A stretch of 64,000 nucleotides of DNA. Source: Abelmoschus esculentus. Lineage: Eukaryota > Streptophyta > Magnoliopsida > Malvales > Malvaceae. The stretch spans positions 9,467,001 through 9,531,000 of the forward strand of contig JAUCBN010000012.1 in assembly GCA_035048815.1 (NCBI GenBank). The letters are read 5' to 3'. The notes under the pieces are model-generated. The model did no database searches, was not told the DNA's origin, and was given only the letters and a program-made list of their open reading frames with translations. This document shows, piece by piece, positions 1 to 12,139 of the stretch; the first letter of the stretch is position 1, and the number at the start of each line of letters is the position of its first letter. The translations under genes were made by a program, and so were the position numbers.

Positions 1-560
1 TGTCAGATCTTGGTGAAATGATCTACTATCTTGGGATAGAAGTTTAACAATCTAGCAAGGTATTTTCATAAGTCAACAAAGATTTTTATTATTGAAGAAG
101 TTTTGTATGGAGAATTACAAATATGTTACTACTCTCGTTGCTAAGGTGAACAACTTAGTAGTAGAGTTAACTTTAACAAATTTGATGAGAAAAATTACAG
201 AAATCTTATTGAATCTTTGTTGTATCATTTTGTTGTGATGTATTTCACTTTAAGATAGCCAAGAAAGTATTGAGGTATATAAAAAACACTTTATTATGAT
301 GTCTAGTTCATGAAGGTTGAAAAAATAAGTTTGATTGGGTATACGGATAATGATTGGGTTGGTCAGTTGATAATATAAAAAATATTTTTAGGTATTTTTT
401 ATATTTGATTTTGATAATTTTTTATGGAATTCTAGAAGATAAGAAAGAATTGCTTAATCAACAGTAGATACGAAATATATTGTTGTTGCTACTGTTAACC
501 AAGGCATTTCTAGTCATTCCCGATAAACACTCTAGCATGTCCACAACTACGTTTCAAACA
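1..560 (+). mobile_element. Ty1/copia pol remnant (end of RT and RNase H)
   Basis: The left edge reads as the end of a copia reverse transcriptase (S-D-L-G-E-M-I-Y-Y-L-G-I-E-V). It is followed, in shifting frames, by the FDEKNYRNLIESLLY-type block, a K-Y-(V/L)-R-Y-I-K-N-T-L block, an IGYTDNDW block (the usual G-Y-x-D-A-D-W of copia RNase H) and a serine-threonine-K-Y-I/V-A block near 465-500. Stops and frameshifts are frequent, so it is a dead fragment. The element continues to the left of the window. No LTR was identified. Confidence 0.75.
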
Positions 561-997
561 CAGTATTATTTTCTGAATTAGTTTAAAACAATAGTAAAAC
601 TAAAATCATAGAAAAATAAGAAACAAATGAAAGGTAAAATATTGAAGTTATATAAGTGAGAAGAATCATAAATCCGAAAAAGGTCCCAATGTGAATTCCT
701 AGAGACCCTTGTGTTAATTGTTAAAGCAGATGATCAGTCAAAGTGATTTGGGGAACTTCAATATGATTCAATGTACTTTGCACATGTTCTGATGTTCATG
801 AACATGCTCCAGTCCCAATTAATGGAACTTTAAACTTTTGAAATTCTTAATTAAATGATGTATAGGGAACTTCAAAAGCTTATTTCATGAAGCAGTAATA
901 GCCCCTTTTAAAGACACTGGTTTCGGATTCAAGTCTACAGTGCTCCAAGCTTCATTTATCTGAATCTTCTGTTCGGTTTTCCATTCAAATTTTATCT
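561..997. other. 5' flank of the DUF674 gene
   Basis: No coding sequence seen. Moderately AT-rich DNA between the copia remnant and the DUF674 start codon; it must hold the promoter and 5' UTR. I see no confident TATA box or other element. Confidence 0.4.
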
Positions 998-2434
998 ATG
1001 GCTTCTGAAACTCCCGACATTTCAATCAAACTTTTGATAAGCCTTGAAACAAAGACCGTTCTTCTGGCTGAAGCTGGCAGTGATTTTATTAATACTCTCT
1101 ACAGTCTCCTTAAGCTTCCCCTTGGAAATCTTGCACAACTTGCTGACATGTACCAGTGTTTGCAGTCCGGTTGCTTGAATAATCTTTACAACAGCGTTCA
1201 AAATCTCGACCTGGAAATCTTTCGGACTGAAGCATGTAAGCATATGCTGCTTTATCCTAGGAACGTTCACGACGTTGAATTCAAGAAACTGAAGCTTAAC
1301 ATGGATCTTTCGGTCCCTACTGGGTGTTTTATATGCGGTAATGTGGAATGTGATGAAATATTTGGTGGTTTGTTTAGTTATTATAAGGGTACAAGATGCA
1401 TCTGCAAATGGGGGGCGAATAAAGATGCACGCGATATTATTAAAAGTGATGAGGTTGAAGATGAAACTGAGGAAGTGTTATACAAGGGAGAAACAATGTT
1501 TTTCATCACTGATGATTTAAGGGTGATGAAAGCTTCTCCAGAACTTCTAATTCAATTCCTTCTCAATATGGGTTTCAAGAATGTTCATCGGGTTGAAGAG
1601 AAAGTTGTGGAAATATGTCCAAAACAGATGACTCGTCTTTTGATCCGTTCATTGTTCTCAAATACAACGTTTACGGATGTTTTTCTGAAAAAACAAGGAA
1701 TTGGTAGAACTATCACGATACTTGAAGAACTGTTCAGTTCCATAGCTCCAAGTGGAAAGAAATCAACCGAGAAAGATGGGAAAAGAAGAGTGAAGATGAT
1801 GTTAAGAAAGTCGTATAGGAAGGTATTATATGCTGAAGCAAGTGAAGATTTTGTTGATCTTTTATTTAGCTTTCTCACCATCCCTCTGGAATCTGTCTTG
1901 GAATTGGTCATAGGAGCCAAAGGTATGCGGACATTTGGATCCATCTTCAACTTGTTCAGAGATTTAAACACTATTTTCTCAGTATCTAAGCAGAAAAATC
2001 CCCAGAAAGGTATTCTTCCCCCGTTTTATAGCTGTCCAAATCTGTTTCCAAATATCCGCTCTCGGGATCCTCCCAAGTATTATTATTATAACGTCGAATA
2101 CGACCACTTGACTGGTGGTGATAAAAAATCAGAAGTACACCTCAAGCCAATGGACCCGAAGTCTCCAGTGCGAATCCCCACAAACAGTTCGGGCTATGTT
2201 CAGAAAAATACGTTTGTGGTCACAGATGACCTTGTAGTTCAACCATGGTCCTTGGTTTCTAGCATATCCCTACTGTTGGATAAGGGGATTCAGCTTGATG
2301 ACGTGGAATCCAAATTTATATGTATCGGAGAGGGTGAAGCCATTGCTTTATTGTGGGGTTGTTTGTGGTCTTCCTCGGCCTTGTCTGCTTCACTTTACTC
2401 TGTTGCCAAGAAACTAAAGCTTGAGCCATGTTAG
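998..2434 (+). CDS. DUF674 family protein
   Basis: A single uninterrupted 478-residue frame of the plant-specific DUF674 family, whose biochemical role is not established. Two homologous halves are visible. The first starts near residue 10 (KLLISLETKTVLLAEAGSDF, then a SLLKLPLG motif), the second near residue 267 (RKSYRKVLYAEASEDFVDLL, then FLTIPLESV). Each half ends in a TDDL(R/V)V block, near residues 171 and 408, typical of the family. The first half keeps a cysteine cluster near 109-136 (CFICGNVEC, RCICKWG); the matching part of the second half has lost its cysteines. Length fits the usual about 450-550 residues. The ATG at 998 is the first in frame and begins the conserved N-terminus. 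The 3' end and downstream flank are partly duplicated at 6568-7135, and the gene faces a receptor-kinase pseudogene tail to tail. No intron is needed. Confidence 0.88.
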   Translation: MASETPDISIKLLISLETKTVLLAEAGSDFINTLYSLLKLPLGNLAQLADMYQCLQSGCLNNLYNSVQNLDLEIFRTEACKHMLLYPRNVHDVEFKKLKLNMDLSVPTGCFICGNVECDEIFGGLFSYYKGTRCICKWGANKDARDIIKSDEVEDETEEVLYKGETMFFITDDLRVMKASPELLIQFLLNMGFKNVHRVEEKVVEICPKQMTRLLIRSLFSNTTFTDVFLKKQGIGRTITILEELFSSIAPSGKKSTEKDGKRRVKMMLRKSYRKVLYAEASEDFVDLLFSFLTIPLESVLELVIGAKGMRTFGSIFNLFRDLNTIFSVSKQKNPQKGILPPFYSCPNLFPNIRSRDPPKYYYYNVEYDHLTGGDKKSEVHLKPMDPKSPVRIPTNSSGYVQKNTFVVTDDLVVQPWSLVSSISLLLDKGIQLDDVESKFICIGEGEAIALLWGCLWSSSALSASLYSVAKKLKLEPC

Positions 2435-3320
2435 GGAAATCATCTTTATGTTTTGTTGTAGGATCAAGGGTTGGGATTTATTAACCCATTACATCCATGA
2501 TGTCTCGATTTACCTTCTTCTAATGTTTGTCAAATTCACAGTTTAAAACTCGACGTTACTTTATTCATCTTCTCTTTGTTGCCTCCCCTTGTTTCCATCT
2601 ACTTGTAACCAATGTTTCTTCATTTTCTCCATCTTATTATCACCCCTTGGTTCGATTTACTTGTAAGCATGTTTTGTTTAATTTCATGTAAGATCTGAGT
2701 TAATTATAGATCATGTTCTTAAAAAAGGCAGTGTTAAAAGCCCCAACGCTGCGTTTGGATTGCTTAATAATGGATTATCCATTACAGATCATGGTTTAAC
2801 CAGGACTTCCACATTTGCACTATCGATATCATACCAAGAGCCTTTTCCGGATCATTGCTGGTGTGATAGGCCATATTGTCAAGATAGAGTATAACACGTC
2901 TGTAGGTAAACGTGGATAGATTTGCATGTTTGGCCTTGGTAGTGGATCTGAACAAACCACTGGCATCAAGAGTGGTCATTAATGGTTATCAGCTAGGGGA
3001 AGAAGGCTCAAAGTCATCCTATTTTCATTTTTGTTTTCCTCTTTCATTCCTATAGTTTAGTTGGATGTATATACTACAGTATCATCTAGGATATCACGAT
3101 TTTGTACCTACAATGAATAATCAAGGAATGGTCGCAAATGGATGGAGCAAATGGAAATCTAAGGTTTGAAGTTGAGCTGAAACATGTAGCCAATTCTGGT
3201 TCTTCAAGTGTTGATGCTTTTAAGGATGTTGCTATCTTCTTTGCTTTATGTGATTAGTGTTTTTCTCTGTTCCTTTGTTTGTAGTGTCTCCAGATTACAT
3301 GGTACTAGCCTTAGGGAATC
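2435..3320. repeat. 3' flank of DUF674 gene, copy 1 of a duplicated segment
   Basis: Non-coding. Blocks at 2435-2511, about 2900-3180 and 3275-3320 match 6713-6790, 6790-7080 and 7085-7135 closely and in the same order. Copy 1 carries about 390 bases (2512-2900) that copy 2 lacks. Together with the neighbouring genes this shows a tandem segmental duplication. Confidence 0.7.
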
Positions 3321-3329
3321 TGCTCTTTG

Positions 3330-4440
3330 GAGGAAATTCAAGTTTTTCATGGTCTCCGATTCATTCATGTTGATAGATGGACGCAACCAGTCCTCCAAGC
3401 TTCCATTTTGCATGAACTCATAAACCAAGGCCTTAAAGTCATTGCCTTTATAATCCACACCTGAAATGGCAGTTAATAACTTGACTAGATTTCAATGTTG
3501 AATGTTCTTCAAGGCCTCTCATTCAGCAAAGAAATTTCTTGATGTTCCATGATTCCGAAGATTAAGCACCTTTACAACTATAGTTGCTCCACTCTCTTCA
3601 AGAATTGCTTTGTATACAGAATCGAAACTTCCCGAACCAACCAAATTTTGTATGGAGAATCCGTCAGTAGCCCTTAGGATACTTTGGTAGGATAATTGTA
3701 AACGTGGAATTTCTGCACAAGTTGTTGCCTTTGGCTCTTTTTTTTTTTCTAAATCACAAGATGAAGAGACAAGTGAAAACCAACACCACTCCTAAAATCA
3801 CAACAATTGAAATTTTCAATTTATGGGAAGAATTTGATGATGTTTATCTGTTACATCTCGACAAATGTAACTCCAGGATACCTCCACACAGCTTACTGTT
3901 TCCCACAACAAATGTAGCACTTGCATTCCCAAAGACTCCTCCACTTGGTATCATTCTCTCAAAATCATTGAAAGAGAGATTCAAATACTTTAATGCTCTA
4001 AGGCTGACAAGAAATTCGGAAACCCTACCTGAAAGATTATTATTATCAGATAGGTCCAATGCCTCAAGATTATTATCAGATAGATCCAATGCCTCAAGAC
4101 CTTTTAGTGAACTCAAAGCTGAAGGGAGGGTCCCTTCAAACAAATTTCCATTCAAGAGCAGCTTCTCCAGACTTACACAGCTACCGAGATTGATTGGAAT
4201 CAAGCCTGACAACTTGTTAGAAATAGAGAATTCAGCTAGATTTTTTAGATATTCTACAACAGTAGAAAGTTCACCAGTCAAATTATTTGATGATAAATCT
4301 AATGTTATAGACATGGATGGGAGACTGAGTACTTGAGGGGGTATAGGTCCAGTAAGATTATTATGAGAAAGACTCATTGAATGCAAATTTTGGCAGTTGC
4401 CTAGACATGAAGGAATCTTGCCTTGAAGACTGTTACAACC
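3330..4440 (-). pseudogene. LRR-XII receptor kinase pseudogene (C-terminal LRRs and start of kinase)
   Basis: A decayed partial copy of the receptor kinase at 7587-10848. Bases 4437 down to 3844 read as the last leucine-rich repeats and the LRR cap (LCGGILELHLSRC). A stop follows, and the membrane-spanning and kinase N-lobe parts (3840-3460) survive only in shifted frames with stops. The last block (3458-3335) reads as a kinase segment ending at N-F-L-Q-R, after which homology stops before the catalytic loop. The N-terminal LRRs are missing because a copia remnant abuts at about 4440. It has its own 30-base tandem duplication at about 4032-4097, doubling an EALDLSDNN stretch. It cannot encode a functional receptor. 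Confidence 0.85.
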
Positions 4441-6560
4441 TATATTAGTATATCTGCTTAACCGACAAACAACGTATGTCATATCAGGTTTAGTGAAATT
4501 CATCAAGTGTATCAGACTTTCAATAATCTATACATGCTTGGATTGAGCAACAGGTTCACGTGTATTTTTCCTTAATTGAGTGTTAGCATCATAAGGAGTA
4601 TTCATAGGATTGGTGTCAAATTAACCAAACTTCTTTAAAAGCTTCTCAACCTAGTGTCCTTGTGAGACTATTATACTGTCATCTTTCCTTATAATTTGAA
4701 CACCCAATATAACATTTGATTCACCCATATCTTTTATATCAAATTTAAATCAAGATATCTATTTGTATCAAGTAACAGAGTAAAAATCATTTGCCTCTCT
4801 ATGATGTATCATTCCAAGCCTCTTTTAAAAATTTTCAAAAAATTAAATTTTCAACCATGACCCTTATTTTTTACTCATAAATCCTAAATCCTACACTGTA
4901 AAAAATACACAATACCCTTAATTTCTTAAACCCTAACCACAAACCCTAACCTTGAACCATAAACCCTAAACCTTAAAACTTGAAATGGAAGTATGAAAGG
5001 AGGCATGAAAAAAGGTAGATGATTTTCACCCCAGTAACAACTTATAACAATTACGAAAAATAAGCATGTCATCAACGTATAAGCATATGATAACATAACT
5101 ACTATCGATTAGTTTAGTATGAGCACATTTATCAATATCAACAGAACAAAAACCATCCCTCATTAATACTTGATCAAACTTTTTATGCCAAAATTTATGT
5201 TCTTGTTTCAAGCCATACAAAGATATGAGAAATTTACATACTTTCATGACCTAACACAATGTATCTTTAAATGGCGTTCATATCTTTTCAATTCATTATA
5301 TTCACAATCAAATTAAATGATAAGTGCATGTGAAATAAGATCAATTTTTAAAGGAAAATCATGTTTTTAAATGGTGTTTTAGCATTTTTCGTCTCAATAA
5401 TTGTATTATTTTCAAGTATATATATCACTTCTCAAAATAAGAAATTTATATACAACACTATGTGCAACATAACCGATGAACATGCAATCAGAAGTTTTAG
5501 AACCATTTTTTAAGGTCTGAAAGCATAACTTTAGCAAGATACCCCACACTTTTAAATATTTCAAATTAGATGAATATCCTTTTTACGATTCATATGGTGT
5601 TGGATCGGTTTTCTTATGAGGAATTCGATTTTATAAATGACATGCAGAAAGAATAGCTTCACCTTAAAGATTTTCATAAATATTAGAGGAGACAAACGTA
5701 CAATAAATCATTCCTTTTAATGTTCTATTTTTTTCTCTCTGTTCCTAATCTAACATGTCATAAATCATACGAATCAATAAGTAAGCAGAAAAAGAGCTAG
5801 CATTCTCATTCATTATTTTAGAAAATTTAGTACAAACAAGCCATTCTTACAATATCTCTTACCCACAAAGTTATTGCTTTTGGTCAACATGACCTTATCG
5901 GATTCGAAGGAAATTTTTATTTCAACTTTCTCTAACAGCACAACCGATACTAGGTTGGTTCGAATATCAGGGACATAAAATACATCACTTAAGGTAAGAG
6001 TTAAACACATTTCTGTAGTTCGAGAATCCCCCAATAAACCGATATTTCCCCTTCCTTTACCGGAGTATAAGAGGTAAACACAGTTCTGTTGCCACATATG
6101 TGCCGAGTGGAACCACAATCTATGACTCGGTCAATCATGTTTGTGACAATGTTTGTTTGAGAGACAACCGCAATAATAATGTCATTTATCTCAACCAAAC
6201 TGACATTTAACTGAACAGGATTTTTATGTCTCTCCTTTCGATGTCTATATTGGTGTGCATCATGTTCTGGCTTTCCACAAACATGACAACAATTTTCTTT
6301 CCTTTTGAAGGTAGGGTTATGAAACTTAGGCCTGACATGATTTCTAGAATTATTAGACTTAGGCATAACATGATTTTTAAACCTTGCTTCGATGAGATTG
6401 GCTTTCGTTGTAAACTCCCTCTTGTTGGCGATCATTACCTCCTTTCGATTGGTTTTCTCGAGTGATGAGTTCCTTCAAAGAGAATTGTTTGTATTTGTGT
6501 TTGAGTTGTTTGTAATCATTCCATGATGGGGTAGCTTTTCAATCAATAATCCGACTACAA
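4440..6560 (-). mobile_element. Ty1/copia element remnant (gag, protease, RT, RNase H)
   Basis: Reading the minus strand from about 6560 down, blocks appear in normal copia order. A gag piece (K-L-P-H-H-G region, LKELITRE-like in shifted frames) leads to a gag zinc knuckle at about 6290-6250, where C-x2-C-x4-H is kept but the last cysteine is tyrosine. The protease is at about 6125-6000 (DCGSTRHICGN for the usual DSGATxHI). Then come the pre-integrase block with YVPDIRTNLVS, RT at 5247-5026 (SLYGLKQ and YVDDMLIF), and an RT/RNase H connection at about 4730-4440 (DMGESNVILGVQI, then FTKPDMTYVVCRLSRYT). Integrase is essentially gone. Many stops; no LTRs recognised. A MITE is inserted inside RT. 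Confidence 0.8.
4778..5031. mobile_element. Telomere-like MITE, copy 1
   Basis: Inverted ends GAGTAAAAATCAT... and ...ATGATTTTCACCC, flanked by an 8-base duplication (AAGTAACA at 4770-4777, CAGTAACA at 5032-5039, one mismatch). The interior holds degenerate CCCTAAA-type repeats at about 4890-4980. It splits the copia RT: the YVDDMLIF block lies directly to its right and the DMGESNVILG block to its left. Three relatives lie at 30149, 40223 and 57640. Confidence 0.8.
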
Positions 6561-6567
6561 ACTCTTC

Positions 6568-6712
6568 TGGTTTCTAGCATATTCCTACTAAAGGAATTAA
6601 TATTGGAGAGATTGAAGCCATTGCTTTATTGGGTGCTTGTTTGTGGTCTTCCTCAGCCTTGTCTGCTTCACTCAACTCTGTTGCCAAGAAACCAAAGCAT
6701 GGGCCATGTTAG
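6568..6712 (+). pseudogene. DUF674 3'-end fragment
   Basis: Matches the last about 175 bases of the intact DUF674 gene (2258-2434), with small deletions that break the frame. The terminal part through the ...CCATGTTAGG stop is clear. It is the remaining piece of a second DUF674 copy; everything upstream is replaced by the copia remnant. Confidence 0.8.
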
Positions 6713-7135
6713 GGAAATCATCTTTATGTTTTGTTGTAGGATCAAGGGTTGGGGATTGTTAACCCTTTACATTCATGATGTCTCGATTTGTATCTAAACG
6801 TGGGTAGATTTGTATGCTTGGCCATAGTAGAGGATCTGAACAATCCACTTCCATCAAGAGTGGTCATTAATGGTCATCATCTAGGGGGAAGAAGGCTTGA
6901 AGTCCTATTTTTATTTTTGTTTTCCTCTTTCATTCCTATAGTTTAGTTGGATGTATAAACTAGAGGATCATCTCGGATAGCACAATGTTGTACCTACAAC
7001 GAATAATCGAGGAATGATCGTAAATGGATGGAGGAAGTGGAAGTCTAAGGTTTGAAGTTGAGCTGGAACATGTAGCGAGTTAGTTCCTTTGTAGTGTCTC
7101 CAGATTACATGGTACATTGGTACTAGACCTTGGGA
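6713..7135. repeat. Copy 2 of the DUF674 downstream flank
   Basis: Non-coding. Collinear with 2435-3320 apart from an about 390-base gap, ending in a shared GTGTCTCCAGATTACATGGT block. It defines the duplicated unit together with the kinase copies on its right. Confidence 0.7.
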
Positions 7136-7586
7136 ATTAGCTTTGGTAAGATTTCATATGCCCATGCCAAGTCATATTTTTATACTGATTTTTTAATGAA
7201 AACATAAACTAAGAAAATTCTACAACTCTTATGAATAACTATCGATAGACATGTTCAACAGCATTACTGATACAATAAGATGCAGAGTCAAAACCCTACA
7301 ATATAATTTAAACTCTAATTCAACCATAATTCTGTAGCTTATGATGTAAATACATGAACAAAATATAAAAACAAAGTACACTGAAAAACACACATTTATT
7401 ATCATTTCTCACAGCAGAATGTGACCAAACCTCCCAAGTTCATTCATACGACAGGTGTCTACCTGCAACTTAAGAAACAATGATTTACCACAACACACCA
7501 TACAGGCAAAGATGGAGTTGAAATGTACCTTATTGGTGATATGTTTGAGTATTTTGCTAAGAAAAGAAGACCTTATTACCTGATGA
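7136..7586. other. 3' flank of the receptor kinase gene
   Basis: AT-rich; probably the 3' UTR and terminator region of the minus-strand kinase gene. No separate gene seen. Confidence 0.4.
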
Positions 7587-10500
7587 TTAAGCAACGTATG
7601 GAGTCCGAATCCCATTACGTAGTCGAGTTGGACGAAGAAGCTTGTCTCGAATAGAACAAAGCTTGTTAACAACATCACTCATGTCCATACGCTCACTTGG
7701 TGATTCAACGGAACAAGCAAGTCCTATTCCAAATACTGAATTCAAGCAATGAAGTCGAGATTCATCTTTCCTGTTTGCATTACGAGTGATGTCTGTGACA
7801 GTTGCTCCTCTTGCACTCTCTTGGAGTAGAATGGGATCTATAATATCAAGCACTCGATCGGGCAAAGCTGCCTTAACAAAGATGTGAAGACTTAAACCTT
7901 CTTTGAACCTTTCATCAGTTGGTCTTTTCCCTGTAAACATCTCCAGTAAAAGGATCCCATAGCTATACACATCGCCTTTTGTTGATAACTCGCTTCCCAT
8001 GCCATATTCTACCATTAATTCGCCACGAATTACACATACATAATTGTAGTTGAAAACCCTCTAAATATACAAAAGTAAATAAATAGTGAATATAAAAGTA
8101 GAAGAATAAATACAATATAAATACCTGGTGGAGCATAACCAATAGTTCCTCTTAATCCAACTGAGCTTGATTGATCAGTATAATGATTAATCCTGTCTGC
8201 AAAGAGGATCTTTGCTAATCCAAAGTCAGTTATATGGCCAACCATGTCGCCATCAAGTAGAATATTGCTTGGCTTGAGGTCACAATGAATTATCGTCGTT
8301 TCACACCGATGGTGGAGATATTCAAGTGCATGAGCAACATCTATGGCCACGTCAACTCTTTGGAAGAAGTTTAAGTTTCTCATCATCTCTGGTTCATTCA
8401 TGTCGGTAGATGGATGCAACCAATCCTCCAAGCTTCCATTTTCCATGAACTCATAAACCAAGGCTTTAAAATCATTGCCTTGATAATCGACACTTGAAAT
8501 GGCTGTTAATACCTTGACAAGATTCCGATGTCGAATGTTCTTCAAGGCCTCACATTCAGCCAAGAAACTCCTAGAAGCTCCACGATTTAGAAGATCCAAC
8601 ACCTTTACTGCAATAGTTGCTCCACTCTCTTCAAGAATTCCTTTGAATACAGAACCAAAACTTCCCGAACCAACCAAATTTTGCACGGCAAATCCATCAG
8701 TAGCCCTTAGGATACTTTGGTATGATAACTGTAAAAGTGAATTTTCTGCACAAGTTGTTGTTGGCTTCGGCTCTTTCTTCTTTCTAAAACGCAAGATGAG
8801 GAGACACATGAAGACCAAAGCCACTCCTAAAATCACAATAACAACTGCAATTTTCAATTTAAATGAATTGTTTGGTAATATTTTCGTGTTACATCTTGAT
8901 AAGTTTAACTCTTGGATGCCTCCACATAGCTTATTGTTTCCCTCAACAAATGTAGCACTTGCATTCTTAAAGACTCCTTCACTTGGTATCACACCTTCAA
9001 AATCATTGAAGGAGAGATTCAAATATTTTAATGCTCTGAAGCTCACAAGAAATTCTGGAACCCGGCCTGAAAAATTATTAGATGATATGTCCAATGCCTC
9101 GAGACCTTTCAATGAACTCAAAGATGAAGGAATGTGCCCTTCAAACAAATTGCCATTCAGGAACAACTTCTCTAGACTTACACAACTACCGAGGTCATTT
9201 GGAATCAAGCCAGATAACCTGTTTTGAGAAACACCAAATCCACCTAGATTTTTCATGTATCCTACAGCAGCAGGAAGTTCACCAGTCAAATTATTTGATG
9301 ATAGGTCTAATTCTATGGACATGGATGGGAGACTGAGTACTTGAGGGGGTATAGGTCCACTAAGATTATTATGAGAAAGATCCATCAAAAGCAAGTTTCG
9401 ACAGTTACCTAGACTTGAAGGAATGTTGCCCTGAAGATTGTTAAAATCTAACTTAAGTTTGATTAACCCTGACAAATTTCCAATAGAACGAGGAATACTT
9501 CCAGAGAGAAAATTTTCAAAAGCTAAAAATATCTTTAGCTTCTGAAGCCTCCCAATTTCAAAGGGAATGGGACCTGATAGTTGATTTCCTGATGCGCCTA
9601 GCACCTCCAAATTAATGAGATTACCAATCCCATCGGGGATTCTTCCCCATATTTTGTTCATGTCCAGTGCTAAACCCCCAAGAGTGCTGGAAAAATTGCT
9701 AATGCACTCGGGAAGTTGGCCTCCAAAATTACTTCCGCCTATATGCAGAAATGTTAATTTGGTACTATTGAGTAAAGTGCAGAGAAAGTTCAAGTCACCT
9801 TCTTTCCCATGTCCCAAATGGTTTCCGCCTAGTTCAAGATTATAAAGTTGATCCAACTTTTCTAATGAAGGCACGTTTCCACTGAAACTGTTATTATCAA
9901 ATTGAAGTACATTCAGATTTGAAGCATTGAATATTGAAATCGGGATTTGTCCTGAGATTTGATTACTCCCTACAGAAAAGAACTCAACATATGGCATATT
10001 GATTGGCAAGTTAGAATGAAGAGTACCTTGAATATTGTTATCACCAATATCAAAAACTCTAATATTGGAGAGGTTGAACATTGTGACAGGAACAACGCCA
10101 GAAATTGCATTTTCTGATGCCGAGAAATATGAAAGATTTGTCAGCTGTCCAAGAGATTCAGGTATAATCCCACTTAATGCATTAAAACTCAAACCAAGTT
10201 TCTCCAGGGATGACAAGTTCCCCAAAGTAGGTGGGATACTCCCTCTCAAACTGTTGTAGTTAAACCGCAACACTTTCAGGTTTGACAAGAGACCCAGCCA
10301 GGTAGGTATTTCTCCTGTAGATGGTTTCTTGTCATGACAACCTCTGTAAGCTTAAAACAAGCAGATAAATTGGAAGGAATTTCACCACTAATGGAGTTAT
10401 TGGTGAGGTCTAATACTTCCAATCTTCTTAAACGACCAATTTCTTCAACAAGCTGGTTGTAGAAGTTGTTGCCCGCAAGATTCAACACCCTAAGAAAGCT

Positions 10501-10848
10501 CAGGTTTCCAATATATGGTGATAAAGATCCTGAGAGTTTGAGGAATTTCAGGTCCAACTTGGTGACTCTTTGATGTCTGCGACCACATGTAACACCACGC
10601 CACTGACAGAAGTGAATGGAAGTATTCCAGGACTCCATAACCTTCAGCTGATCACCAGTTATCTTGGCTTTGAACTGGAGTAAGGCTTGTTGATCCGTGT
10701 CATTTCCTCTAACTACAGGGGTTGCTGTTGCAAAACCAAGCGAGTCATGACCCTGCAAGTTGAAGCATGAGAGAAGAACCATAACCTCAACAACATAAAC
10801 AAGTAAACGAGAGTTGGAAGCTTCAAAATGGGTTTTTGAAAGCTCCAT
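7587..10848 (-). CDS. LRR-XII receptor-like kinase (Xa21/EFR/At3g47570 type), one apparent frameshift
   Basis: Plasma-membrane receptor kinase, about 1,048 residues once spliced. Order: signal peptide (residues 1-about 40; MELSK start at 10848, just before a hydrophobic run), LRR N-cap with an SWNTSIHFCQWRGVTC pattern, about 20 LRRs, a transmembrane helix near 663-686, then a kinase. Kinase marks: GSGSFGSVFKG loop, AVKVL lysine, HCDLKPSN catalytic loop and TDFGLAK. HCD instead of HRD marks a non-RD kinase, which in this family goes with immune signalling. One 116-base intron (8009-8124, GT-AG) splits the activation segment to give GYAPPEYGMG, the position usual for subfamily XII. At about 10314 one base is missing relative to the frame (N-H-L-Q then shifted sequence), so the N-terminal about 178 residues are out of phase with the rest. 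Either the gene is newly dead or this is an assembly error. Bases 10849-11103 are open but look like 5' UTR. Confidence 0.88.
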
Positions 10849-11583
10849 TAGATCAAAACAAATTCTTAACTGAAGAGAATGATTTGTATCTGGGAATGTT
10901 TGGCTCATCAACAAGAAGTAGAGTTCAATATAAGTAGTTTCGGAAGTCTGATATGATCTTATTCTATCTCCCGTCAATTGGTTCAAGTTTTCCAACATTA
11001 AAAGTGACATGGCTACTTTTTCCACAGATGCGTCTACATGGAAAAATTGGGTTTTCTGGTCGCCATCTTTTTCCCTAACTGATTGATTCATACTTGCCAA
11101 CACAATGGAAACGTTGTAACAAGGAAGTCTTATTTAGGGGTCAGTATTTCATCCAGTCCAGTAAAATAATTAGTGTTAGTCTGATTGATGAATCATATAT
11201 ATATTTTTAATATGCAATATGCATGTATCATGCAGAGTTTGAGTGACTCAACTCGATTTTCGAAATCGATATATTACTTATCAAAAATTTTTGAGTTATT
11301 CGGATCTTATTTTATAATTCAAACAAACTTTTAAAAATTTTAGTCAAGTTTTGTTCGTCGGAATCATCTTTCCTCGTGATTAAGGTTTCCTTGGTGTGAT
11401 TTTTGAAACAGTCCAATAAACAAAGTCATATTTCCCAAATCACTAAGTTCGATAATCAAATTTTTATATATCATCATCGAATAATGTTTAATTGATTATT
11501 TAAAATAGTTTTTTCATTAAATTCTTGTATGAGAAAATGATAAGAGGATACCTCAAGGTAAATTCGAGATTCTATGAAGGAGA
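10849..11583. other. 5' flank of the receptor kinase gene
   Basis: Should contain the promoter and 5' UTR of the minus-strand kinase. From about 11225 it holds a broken copy of the low-complexity GAGTCGAGTT-type repeat seen at 49511-50041. No regulatory site can be named with confidence. Confidence 0.35.
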
Positions 11584-12139
11584 TAGGGGTGTACATCATT
11601 CGGTTTTAATTTAATCAACTGATCAAATTAAATTTATTTCAGATAATTCAGTTGGTTAATATTAGATAAATTTGGTTAATGGTTAATTTTTGGGAAAAAT
11701 TTAGTTATAGATTAATTTTGTTCAAAAGCGGTTAATTAGTCGAATTAACCAAAATTATTATATATTAAATATTATTTATATTACATATATTTATTTTTAA
11801 TCATTGAAATTTTAAAAATTATAAAATGGTCATTAAATTTTTTGAAGTAGTATAAAATGATTATTAAACTTTTATAAAATTAGCATAAAATGAAATTTTG
11901 GTAACTAAAAAATTATTTTATCATAATTTAGTCACCTATTGCGTAATTTATCCAAAGTTTTATAATAAATTTCGATTAATTCAAAAACCGATTAAATTAT
12001 CTAAAATAATTTTGGTTCGATTAATTCAGTTATGAGTAATTCGGTTCGATTAATAGTTAAAGTTCTAAAAATTTTAGTTAATTCGGTTATGGCGAATTCG
12101 ATTCGACCACTGACCGAATTAACCGAATGTACATCCCTA
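11584..12139. mobile_element. hAT-like MITE with TAGGGRTGTACAT ends
   Basis: Inverted ends TAGGGGTGTACAT (left) and ATGTACATCCCTA (right). The interior is made of self-similar AT-rich text (repeated TTAATTCGGTT/AACCGAATTAA). No convincing target duplication (GAAGGAGA against TCAGGAAA). No coding capacity. Confidence 0.6.

Noticed and set aside
8499..9227. 242-codon plus-strand frame inside the receptor kinase gene
   Set aside because: Shadow of the minus-strand LRR and kinase coding sequence, which has clear domain motifs.
10849..11103. N-terminal extension of the kinase by 85 codons
   Set aside because: The signal peptide of this family begins at the later methionine (10848); the upstream part has no family similarity that I recognise.
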